Assembly (NCBI RefSeq): GCF_003337435.1
Contig: NZ_QPJS01000001.1
Location: forward strand, 698,513 to 762,512
Length of the DNA: 64,000 nt
DNA from: Schleiferia thermophila
GTDB lineage: Bacteria; Bacteroidota; Bacteroidia; Flavobacteriales; Schleiferiaceae
Direction of reading: 5' to 3'
Below the pieces are notes generated by a model. That model saw only the letters and a list, made by a program, of their open reading frames with translations. It was not told where the DNA came from and ran no database searches. The translations under genes were made by a program, and so were the position numbers. Every line of letters starts with the position of its first letter. Positions within the stretch are counted from its first letter, which is position 1. This document shows, piece after piece, positions 36,467 to 43,947 of the stretch.

Positions 36467-36943
36467 CTATTTAATCCTGGCATTGATTGGAATGACAAAA
36501 GAAAATTTCACAGGTTTTTCTTCTAATTTGGCAGGAATGATCTTCTGCTCAAGATTGTTGAGAGTTCTAACTGCCTCAATAGCAGCCATATCCAGAGTTT
36601 CGTGGACTCCTTTGACTACTTTTATATCCGTCACTGAGCCATCTGTGTCAATTATGAATTCTACAAATATTTTTCCTTCAATTTTGTTTTTGCGGGCGTA
36701 GTCCGGATATATAAAATTTTTAGCCACGTAAGTGGTTACACTTTTCATGAAGCATTCCTTTCGCTCCTGCTCTGAAGAGTACTGTTCACATCCCGGAAAT
36801 ATTGGCGATTGAGCGACTTCAGAAAATTTGTACGTAACTTCCTTCGAATCTGAAGGATTAACATCTTCGTATACCTGTCCGACTGCATTGCCGGTGAAAA
36901 AAACGAACAAAGCAAATGAACCGATAAAAGCTGTTTTTTTCAT
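36467..36943 (-). CDS. TonB C-terminal domain protein with signal peptide, no membrane anchor
   Basis: 158 residues. A cleavable signal peptide (MKKTAFIGSFALFVFFTGNAVGQ) leads to a short linker, the motif SPIFPGCEQ with a second Cys 13 residues on, and a TonB_C domain (YPDYARKNKIEGKIFVEFII ... PVKFSFVIPINARI). Unlike the paralogue at 37643 it lacks a retained N-terminal helix and a proline-rich span, so it cannot work as a classical energy transducer on its own. It is 23 bp upstream of the response regulator on the same strand. Confidence 0.8.
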   Translation of the reverse strand: MKKTAFIGSFALFVFFTGNAVGQVYEDVNPSDSKEVTYKFSEVAQSPIFPGCEQYSSEQERKECFMKSVTTYVAKNFIYPDYARKNKIEGKIFVEFIIDTDGSVTDIKVVKGVHETLDMAAIEAVRTLNNLEQKIIPAKLEEKPVKFSFVIPINARIK

Positions 36944-36962
36944 TTCAATAAATTTTATAATA

Positions 36963-36970
36963 CAAATATA
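36963..36970 (-). promoter_or_regulatory. Probable -7 element for the TonB-like gene
   Basis: TATATTTG on the minus strand fits TAnnTTTG and predicts a leader of about 14 bases before the ATG at 36943. No -33 TTTG at the right distance. Confidence 0.45.
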
Positions 36971-37599
36971 TTTCCTAAATTAAAATGAAAATTGTTTTTC
37001 ATACGCCTTGTAAGTTGATGTAGAGGCCTATGAAACAACTGAATAATTTGATTTATTATCCTACATGTACTTAAGGCGCTGGATTAATATTGTGTATTTT
37101 CCATCCCTTTTTAACCTATAAAAAATGTCCGATTGAATGCAGTTACTTTGACCTCATTATCAGGACGATACAACCTTAGCAAAAGGGTAGCCTGCGTTTT
37201 TGTTGTTCAGTCCATGTAGGTCAGAGTCATTACAGAATATTATCAATTCTTTACATATTCTTACCTCACAGTAGTCGGAGCGGAAGCGTTAGGCTAATAC
37301 CCTCATTGTGTCAATTTCTCTGATTTAGTGAAAATTACTGGATTATTAAGTCAAATACTTTCCAACTCGTAACTCTCATTTTCTAACATCTACAAACAAA
37401 TACTATTCACCTCTTAAACTTATCTACAAATCATGCATGTTCCCTTAATCCTCTTACGAACAATGCGAAGTACTTTATGAACAGAACAGCTATACGCAGG
37501 GAAGAATATTGACCTAATCGAATTTTCAGATATGTAAACAGCTTCTGTCTGTGCTCAGTCGTATGATTAATTTAATTGCGTTGTACCATCCTCTTAAGC
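36971..37599. other. Gene-free interval, about 630 bp
   Basis: AT-rich, no open frame above 60 codons on either strand, no tRNA-like cloverleaf and no repeat of note. It separates two minus-strand TonB-domain genes. I recognise nothing in it; an unannotated small RNA cannot be excluded. Confidence 0.5.
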
Positions 37600-37623
37600 A
37601 AAAAAAGCCGCCAAAAGGCGGCT
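37600..37623 (-). terminator. Rho-independent terminator of the anchored TonB gene
   Basis: On the minus strand AGCCGCC-TTTT-GGCGGCT (37617-37623 with 37606-37612) is followed by a run of Ts (to 37601), 20 bp after the stop codon. Confidence 0.88.
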
Positions 37624-37642
37624 AAAGCATTATTAGAATATT

Positions 37643-38356
37643 TTATTGCAAACGCGCATTTACCGGAATGGTAAACGACATTTTTACCGGTTTTCCTCTT
37701 TGCTTGGCCGGCTGAATTTTAGGATTGAGATTGTTTAAACTTTTTACGGCTTCAATGGCGGCCTGGTCGAGATTAGGATCCACCCCTCTGGCCACTGCTA
37801 CATTGGATACTGATCCATCTTTTTCAATAACGAAGGTTACAAACACTTTACCCTGTATTCCCAACTGCCTGGCGATTTCAGGGTATTTAAAGTTTCTGGC
37901 TATGTGCTGTTGAATTTTTAGCTGAAAACAGTTGGATCTTGACTCCTCATCTTTTTCCTTTTCACAACCAGGGAAAATAGGCTTATTCTCCACGATTGCA
38001 AAACTGAAAATTTCATCTACATCTTCTTCTACGACTTCAATAGGCTTAATTTCCTCGGTTTGAGAAGTTTCAGTAGATTCCATTACGAGTTCTTCCTTGA
38101 GCTCTACTTTGTCTTCCACTACGTTAATAATATCTTGGGGAGGCGGTGGGGGTGGAGGTTTTTGCTCTCTTTGCGTCACAATGACTTCCTCTTCATCTAA
38201 AACCACATCCAGATCTCCGAGATTGGCTAAGGTGCGGTCGTAGGTCTTCCACTCGATGACTATGTACACAAAAGACAAAGCCAGGAAAAGACCTATAAGA
38301 AAAAAGGTTAATTTTTTATTCTCCAGGTCAGCCTCGGGGGATTTTTTGAGTTCCAT
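37643..38356 (-). CDS. tonB: TonB family energy transducer
   Basis: 237 residues. A single N-terminal transmembrane helix (about 16-35) is followed by an acidic linker with a proline run (QKPPPPPPPQD), the Bacteroidota motif KPIFPGCEKE with a second Cys, and the TonB_C domain (KYPEIARQLGIQGKVFVTFV ... VKMSFTIPVNARL). It couples the proton motive force of the ExbB/ExbD complex to outer-membrane TonB-dependent receptors. ExbB/ExbD are not in the window. The C-terminal half is clearly paralogous to the unanchored protein at 36467. Confidence 0.9.
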   Translation of the reverse strand: MELKKSPEADLENKKLTFFLIGLFLALSFVYIVIEWKTYDRTLANLGDLDVVLDEEEVIVTQREQKPPPPPPPQDIINVVEDKVELKEELVMESTETSQTEEIKPIEVVEEDVDEIFSFAIVENKPIFPGCEKEKDEESRSNCFQLKIQQHIARNFKYPEIARQLGIQGKVFVTFVIEKDGSVSNVAVARGVDPNLDQAAIEAVKSLNNLNPKIQPAKQRGKPVKMSFTIPVNARLQ

Positions 38357-38388
38357 GACTAATCAGATTAAAACGCGCTGCTAAAATA

Positions 38389-38396
38389 CAAATTTA
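38389..38396 (-). promoter_or_regulatory. Probable -7 element for tonB
   Basis: TAAATTTG on the minus strand fits TAnnTTTG and lies 32 bases upstream of the tonB ATG. No -33 match found. Confidence 0.4.
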
Positions 38397-38512
38397 TTAA
38401 AACTGCTGAAGATTTTAAAAAAAATATATAACAATTCCTTGTTAACTCGAATAAGCGTTCTCTTGCATCACTTCCAATATTTTTGCCCATTGATTTTAAC
38501 TATACGATTCGA

Positions 38513-41206
38513 ATGCATATTCCTACCAAATACAGTCCAGCTGAAATCGAGCGTCGATGGAGACAGTTTTGGCAAGAAAACGACAGCTTTGCTTCCACAC
38601 CCGACGAGCGTCCATCATATACCATCGTAATTCCACCTCCTAATGTGACTGGTGTATTGCATATGGGTCATATGTTAAACAATACCATTCAGGACGTTTT
38701 CGTCCGCCGGGCTCGAATGCGTGGTTTCAACGCATGCTGGGTGCCCGGTACCGACCATGCAAGCATTGCTACTGAAGCTAAAGTAGTAGCTATGCTCAGG
38801 GAAAAAGGTATTTCTAAGCATCAGCTCACACGCGATGAATTTCTCAGTCATGCTTTTGAATGGAAAGACAAATACGGAGGTATCATCCTTGAGCAGCTCA
38901 AGCTTCTGGGGGCTTCCTGCGATTGGAAGCGCACCACTTTTACCATGGACGACCATTACTATAGGGCGGTAATCCGCGTTTTTGTCGATTTGTACCATAA
39001 AGGATATATCTACAGAGGCCTTCGCATGATCAATTGGGATTGCGAAGCCCGTACTGCACTGAGCAATGAAGAAGTCAACTACAGTGAAGAAGGCGAACAA
39101 GTCACTTTCTATTATGTAAAATATCCCATTAAAGGCTCTGAACAGCACCTGACCATAGCCACTGTACGACCAGAAACCATCATGGGAGATGTGGCTGTAG
39201 CCGTCAATCCAACGGATGAAAGGTATGCTCATCTTATAGGACAAAAGGTTATAGTTCCACTCATCGGACGGGAAATTCCCATCATAGCCGATGAATATGT
39301 AGAAAAAGATTTCGGGACCGGATGCCTGAAAGTAACTCCTGCCCATGACCCCAATGATTACGAAATCGGCCTTAGGCACAACTTGCCCATTGTCGATATC
39401 CTCAACGACGACGGTACACTGAACGCCCTTTGTGAAATCCCGGAATTTGTTGGCCTCGACCGCTTCAAGGTGCGGGCACTCATGAAAGACAAATTGCAAC
39501 AGGCTGGTCTTCTGGTAAAAACAGAAGAAACCACAACCCGTATTGGTCGCTCGGAACGCACCAATTCAGTAGTTGAACCCCGATTATCCCTTCAATGGTT
39601 CATCCGGATGAAGGAAATATCGTCCCGCGCTCTTCAGGTAGTTGAAAATGGAGATATACAACTCCATCCACCCAAGTTTATCAACACTTACCGACATTGG
39701 ATGGAAAATGTAAAAGACTGGTGTATCTCGCGTCAACTCTGGTGGGGACACCGTATCCCGGCCTACTACTATGGCCCCGGGCAAGATGACTTCGTCGTAG
39801 CCGAAACCCTTGAAGAAGCCCTCCAGTTGGCTCGCAAAAAGTCGGGAAATCCGTATTTACAAGCCAATGACCTGACACAAGACCCCGATGTACTCGATAC
39901 CTGGGCCTCTTCCTGGCTATGGCCACTGCAGGTCTTTGGCGGTTTCAACGACGATTGCTTTGACCACCAAACCGGCAAAATAAACCTGTCAAAAAATAAG
40001 GAACTCTCCTATTACTATCCCACCGAAGTACTCGTCACCGCCCCCGAAATTCTCTTCTTCTGGGTTGCGCGGATGATCATCGCCGGACTGGAATATACCG
40101 ATACCATACCCTTTCGCCATGTGTATCTCACCGGAATAGTCCGCGACAATTTAGGCCGCAAAATGTCCAAATCCCTTGGCAACAGCCCTGACCCCGAACT
40201 GCTCATGGAGCGATACGGTACCGATGCCGTCCGCGTAGGCATGCTCTTCAGCTCCCCCGCCGGCAACGATCTGCTCTTCGATGAAAAACTCTGCGAACAA
40301 GGCCGAAACTTTGCCAACAAAATCTGGAATGCCTTTCGCCTCATCAGCTCCTGGACTCCCGCAGACCAACCCATGCGCGATTACGAGGCAGCCGCCACAC
40401 ATTGGTTCAGCCATCAACTCTCCCATTCCATTGCGCAGATTGACGACTCGTTCGAAAAATTCCGTATCTCCGAAGCCCTGCTCACCCTTTATGAGCTCAT
40501 CTGGGATAAGTTTTGCTCATGGTATCTGGAATGGATCAAACCACCTCATGGTCAGCAGATTTCTGTCGAAGCCCTGCATTTCACAGAAAGCTACTTTTTC
40601 CAACTCATGCGCCTGTTACATCCCTTCATGCCATTTATCACCGAAGAAATCCATCGCCTTTCCAACCGCGATACCCGGCTCATCATGCAGACTCCATGGC
40701 CTCAGCCTAAAGAAGCCGATGCACAGGTCCTGGCCGATTTTCAACGCTATGCCGAGATGGTATCAGCCGTACGAAATTTCCGCAACACTGAGCAAATCCA
40801 TCCTAAAGAAAAAATCACCCTTCACATTCACCCCTCTCACGAGCACATCCTCCGCCATCCATTTCTGAACCTGCTCACCAAACTCGCCGGACTTCACAGC
40901 ATCCTCACCACACCCCCCACTACCACAGCCACCAAGACATTCCTGGCCGCAGGTATCGAATTTCTGTATCCCATCGACGAGGCCTCTGTCGACCTAAGTC
41001 AGGAAATCGAAAAAATCCAGCAGGAGCTCGACTACACCCGCGGATTTCTCGACGCGGTACTTCGCAAGGTCAACAACCCCAAATTCATGGAAAATGCACC
41101 TGAAAAAGTCCGCGAGCTCGAGCTTAAAAAGAAATCCGATGCCGAAGCCAAAATCGAAACCCTCACCCGACGACTCAACCAGCTCACCAAACTAAATACC
41201 CAATAA
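38513..41206 (+). CDS. valS: Valyl-tRNA synthetase
   Basis: 897-residue class I synthetase that charges tRNA-Val and edits Thr. The HIGH-type motif is HMGH at 50-53 (PPPNVTGVLHMGHMLN) and the KMSKS motif is in GRKMSKSLGN. The CP1 editing domain lies between, and the C-terminal end (from about 830) is the tRNA-binding coiled coil. The ATG at 38513 is chosen; an in-frame TTG at 38483 is possible but adds residues not usual in the family. tpx follows 3 bp later. Confidence 0.96.
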   Translation: MHIPTKYSPAEIERRWRQFWQENDSFASTPDERPSYTIVIPPPNVTGVLHMGHMLNNTIQDVFVRRARMRGFNACWVPGTDHASIATEAKVVAMLREKGISKHQLTRDEFLSHAFEWKDKYGGIILEQLKLLGASCDWKRTTFTMDDHYYRAVIRVFVDLYHKGYIYRGLRMINWDCEARTALSNEEVNYSEEGEQVTFYYVKYPIKGSEQHLTIATVRPETIMGDVAVAVNPTDERYAHLIGQKVIVPLIGREIPIIADEYVEKDFGTGCLKVTPAHDPNDYEIGLRHNLPIVDILNDDGTLNALCEIPEFVGLDRFKVRALMKDKLQQAGLLVKTEETTTRIGRSERTNSVVEPRLSLQWFIRMKEISSRALQVVENGDIQLHPPKFINTYRHWMENVKDWCISRQLWWGHRIPAYYYGPGQDDFVVAETLEEALQLARKKSGNPYLQANDLTQDPDVLDTWASSWLWPLQVFGGFNDDCFDHQTGKINLSKNKELSYYYPTEVLVTAPEILFFWVARMIIAGLEYTDTIPFRHVYLTGIVRDNLGRKMSKSLGNSPDPELLMERYGTDAVRVGMLFSSPAGNDLLFDEKLCEQGRNFANKIWNAFRLISSWTPADQPMRDYEAAATHWFSHQLSHSIAQIDDSFEKFRISEALLTLYELIWDKFCSWYLEWIKPPHGQQISVEALHFTESYFFQLMRLLHPFMPFITEEIHRLSNRDTRLIMQTPWPQPKEADAQVLADFQRYAEMVSAVRNFRNTEQIHPKEKITLHIHPSHEHILRHPFLNLLTKLAGLHSILTTPPTTTATKTFLAAGIEFLYPIDEASVDLSQEIEKIQQELDYTRGFLDAVLRKVNNPKFMENAPEKVRELELKKKSDAEAKIETLTRRLNQLTKLNTQ

Positions 41207-41209
41207 ACC

Positions 41210-41725
41210 ATGGCAACCATCACCTTCAAAGGCAACCCCGTACACACCATCGGTACCCTGCCCCCCGCAGGCAGTCAACTGCCGGCCTTCACCCTTACCG
41301 ACACCTCCCTGCACGAGGTGACTAATCAAAATTTTAAGGGCAAGTATCTCGTTATGAATATTTTTCCATCGGTCGATACCGGAGTTTGTGCCGCCAGCGT
41401 GCGACAGTTCAATCAACAGGCAGCTGCACTTCCCAATGTAGCAGTGTTGTGCATCTCGCGCGACCTTCCCTTTGCACATAAGCGCTTTTGCGGAGCAGAA
41501 GGCATCGAACACGTAGTCAGCGCAAGCGACTTTCGAAATCCTCAATTTGCCATCGACTATGGTGTACTGATGACCGATGGTCCTTTGGCCGGCCTGATGA
41601 GCCGTGCTGTAGTCGTGGCCGACCCCTCTGGTCGCGTTATATATACTGAGCAAGTACCCGAAATAGCTCAGGAACCTGACTACCAGGCCGCCATCAGCGC
41701 CATCACCAGCCATACTACTCAATAG
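41210..41725 (+). CDS. tpx: Thiol peroxidase, Tpx-type atypical 2-Cys peroxiredoxin
   Basis: 171 residues. It reduces H2O2 and lipid hydroperoxides with thioredoxin. The peroxidatic cysteine is C60 in SVDTGVCAASVR and the resolving cysteine C94 in RFCGAEGIE, spacing as in Tpx. It begins 3 bp after the valS stop and is probably cotranscribed with it. A GC-rich element follows 27 bp downstream. Confidence 0.95.
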   Translation: MATITFKGNPVHTIGTLPPAGSQLPAFTLTDTSLHEVTNQNFKGKYLVMNIFPSVDTGVCAASVRQFNQQAAALPNVAVLCISRDLPFAHKRFCGAEGIEHVVSASDFRNPQFAIDYGVLMTDGPLAGLMSRAVVVADPSGRVIYTEQVPEIAQEPDYQAAISAITSHTTQ

Positions 41726-41752
41726 AGTTAAACTCTTAGTATTAAATGATTT

Positions 41753-41877
41753 GGGCGTGCCCCCGCGCGCCGGCCACCTTCGAGTGGCCCTACCGCGCGG
41801 GGTCGGGCTGCTCCGGGGTGCGCTTCGCTCCCGTGCTGCGCACCGCCCTGCGGGCGCCCTTCGCATCCCTCACGCAT
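41753..41877 (+). repeat. GC-rich structured element, copy A (125 bp)
   Basis: Starts GGGCGTGCC and ends CTCACGCAT. A stem of CCCCGCGCG with CGCGCGGGG encloses a smaller hairpin GGCCAC-CTTCGA-GTGGCC; then GGGGTCGGGCTGCTCC and a hairpin with arms GGTGCGC/GCGCACC. About 80 bp at the 3' side differ at one position from copy B (43781-43905, opposite strand), while the 5' hairpin interior differs freely. It lies between tpx and the sulfoxide-reductase gene; the plus-strand frame that runs through it is not a gene. Confidence 0.85.
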
Positions 41878-41936
41878 CCACCCGCCTGAAGCCCCCACCA
41901 GGCAAATCCCAATTGGTCAAACCAAATAAACCAGTC

Positions 41937-42401
41937 ATGAGCGTACAATCCGTAAAACAAAAAATCGAAAGTATCCTAAACTCCACTACCGATTCCAACG
42001 CAGCACTTTCTGCTATATGTCAGACCCTCCATGCTGACATTCCCCATATGGATTGGGTGGGTTTTTATTTTATGAACGACGAAAAACAACAACTCGAACT
42101 GGGGCCTTACGTAGGCGAACCTACCGAACACACGCTCATTCCTTACGGTCGCGGCATCTGCGGACAAGTAGCTCAAACCGGCCAGACGCTGAATGTACCA
42201 GACGTAAGCAAGTCTGACAACTACCTGGCTTGCAGCCTGAAGACCAAAAGCGAAATTGTTATACCCCTGTACACCACCTCAGGCCGCCTCATCGGCCAGC
42301 TCGACATCGACTCCCATGTACTCAACCGCTTCGACCCCCCTACAGCTGAATTTCTCGAAGAAATTTGTACCTTGATCAGCAAGAGACTCTACAATCATTG
42401 A
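41937..42401 (+). CDS. GAF-domain free methionine-(R)-sulfoxide reductase
   Basis: 154-residue single GAF domain (DWVGFYFMNDEKQQLELGPYVG ... SEIVIPLY ... LIGQLDIDS) of the fRMsr (YebR/MsrC) type, which reduces free Met-R-sulfoxide. Two of the three cysteines important in E. coli YebR are kept (GRGICG and YLACSL, equivalent to C94 and the catalytic C118); the position of C84 is Thr in EHTLIPYGRG. The ATG at 41937 is chosen because everything upstream in frame is the GC-rich element. The DEAD helicase begins 3 bp after it. Confidence 0.85.
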   Translation: MSVQSVKQKIESILNSTTDSNAALSAICQTLHADIPHMDWVGFYFMNDEKQQLELGPYVGEPTEHTLIPYGRGICGQVAQTGQTLNVPDVSKSDNYLACSLKTKSEIVIPLYTTSGRLIGQLDIDSHVLNRFDPPTAEFLEEICTLISKRLYNH

Positions 42402-42404
42402 CCC

Positions 42405-43694
42405 ATGACCTTCGAAGAGCTCAATCTGGTACCCGAACTAAAGGAAGCCATTGATTACATGGGGTTTACCCGGCTGACCGAAATCCAGGAGAAAACCTTC
42501 CTGCCGGTAGTACAGGGCCGCGACGTGCTCGGACTTGCTTCTACAGGCTCCGGCAAGACACTTGCCTTTTGCCTGCCATTGTGCCAGCTGCTGCTTACGA
42601 TTTCTACACCGGCTGGGGTTCTTGTCATCAGCCCGACACGTGAGCTCTGCATCCAGACAGCCCGGCATTTGCAGGGGCTTACGTATCCGACGCGACTCCA
42701 CGCCGAAGCCGTCTACGGGGGCAGCGATGCAGGGGCATTCGAGCGCGAAAAACAAGCCTTCGAAAATCGCGTAGATATCATCGTGGCTACCCCGGGCCGC
42801 TTGCTGGCTCATATGCGAAATGCATATATGGATTTGAGTTTTTACCGATATCTGGTCCTTGATGAGGCTGATAAGCTATTGGATATGGGCTTTTTCGAAG
42901 ATATCATGCTAATAGCTTCCAAGCTCCCTGATCGGCGACAAAACCTGCTTTTCAGTGCCACTATGTCGCCCCGGATTCGAAAACTAGCTGACCTTATCCT
43001 CCGGGAGCCGGTAGAGGTGTCGCTCGCTGTGGCCAAACCTGCTTCAGGAATCGATCAGAAAGTCGTGCTCATCCACGAAGATTTCAAAATCCAATACCTC
43101 ATCCACCTGCTGAAGTCCTTGCCCTCCGATGAACAGGCCATTGTGTTTTGCGGGAGAAAGAAACAGCTCACCGCCTTGGAGCGAAAACTGCGGAATGCCG
43201 GCCTCAGTGCCGGGATTATCTCCTCCGAACTCAATCAGCAAGAAAGGGAGAAGGTCATGGACGAATTCAAGGCCAAAAAGCTCAGGGTGCTGATTGCGAC
43301 CGATGTCCTGGCCAGGGGAATCGATATCTCTGACCTCAGCGTGGTGGTGAATTTCGATGTGCCGCCCACGGCCGACGACTATATACACCGCATCGGGCGA
43401 ACGGCCCGGTACGACAGGCGAGGATCCGCTATCACCCTTGTCGGGCCGGCTGAAACCGGTAAATTTTACTTTATCGAAAAAAAATTGGGCATCGCCGTGC
43501 CCAAAGTGCATCCTGGCGAATCATTCGGCCCGCATATAGAATGGATAATTCCTTCAAAGCCCGGGAAAAAATCGAAAAAGAAACCCATCCACCAACCTAA
43601 ACAAACAACGGACCCGACTCAGCCTGCTCCCTCGAAAAAACCCCGATTTAAGAAAAAACCACTTACCAAAAAATCCGGACTTAAGGACTCCTGA
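42405..43694 (+). CDS. DEAD-box RNA helicase (RhlE-like)
   Basis: 429 residues. The helicase motifs occur in order: Q motif (FTRLTEIQE), I ASTGSGKT at 45-52, Ia PTRELC, II DEAD, III SAT, V ATDVLARGIDI and VI HRIGRTAR. The tail after about residue 375 is lysine- and proline-rich and probably binds RNA. It acts in RNA remodelling in ribosome assembly or decay. It begins 3 bp after the reductase gene. The same two genes are bracketed by inverted GC-rich elements. Confidence 0.93.
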   Translation: MTFEELNLVPELKEAIDYMGFTRLTEIQEKTFLPVVQGRDVLGLASTGSGKTLAFCLPLCQLLLTISTPAGVLVISPTRELCIQTARHLQGLTYPTRLHAEAVYGGSDAGAFEREKQAFENRVDIIVATPGRLLAHMRNAYMDLSFYRYLVLDEADKLLDMGFFEDIMLIASKLPDRRQNLLFSATMSPRIRKLADLILREPVEVSLAVAKPASGIDQKVVLIHEDFKIQYLIHLLKSLPSDEQAIVFCGRKKQLTALERKLRNAGLSAGIISSELNQQEREKVMDEFKAKKLRVLIATDVLARGIDISDLSVVVNFDVPPTADDYIHRIGRTARYDRRGSAITLVGPAETGKFYFIEKKLGIAVPKVHPGESFGPHIEWIIPSKPGKKSKKKPIHQPKQTTDPTQPAPSKKPRFKKKPLTKKSGLKDS

Positions 43695-43780
43695 TGGGCC
43701 TCGGTGCTCATGGCTCGGTTGCGTATGTGCAGACGGGGAGGTGGGCAAACCACTGCCCGTGGGGTGTCAGCCTCCGGCTG

Positions 43781-43905
43781 ATGCGTGAGGGATGCGGAGG
43801 GCGCCCGCAGGGCGGTGCGCAGCACGGGAGCGAAGCGCACCCCGGAGCAGCCCGACCCCGCGTGTGAAGGCCTCCGCAAGCGGGCCGGCACGCGGGGGCA
43901 CGCCC
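43781..43905 (-). repeat. GC-rich structured element, copy B (125 bp)
   Basis: On the minus strand it begins GGGCGTGCC and ends CTCACGCAT, the same length as copy A. The outer stem is CCCCGCGTG with CACGCGGGG: against copy A a C-to-T change on one arm is matched by a G-to-A change on the other, preserving pairing. The inner hairpin differs (CCGC-TT-GCGG). It lies between the DEAD helicase and the DEXH helicase. Confidence 0.85.
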
Positions 43906-43947
43906 TGAAAAAAAACTATTGGCCATGCTTTGGAGTTTCTTTGCTGT

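Noticed and set aside
41751-41936. N-terminal extension of the sulfoxide reductase by 62 codons
   Set aside because: This stretch is the GC-rich element; its copy B next to the DEXH helicase is on the other strand and not translated, and the GAF domain starts normally at 41937.
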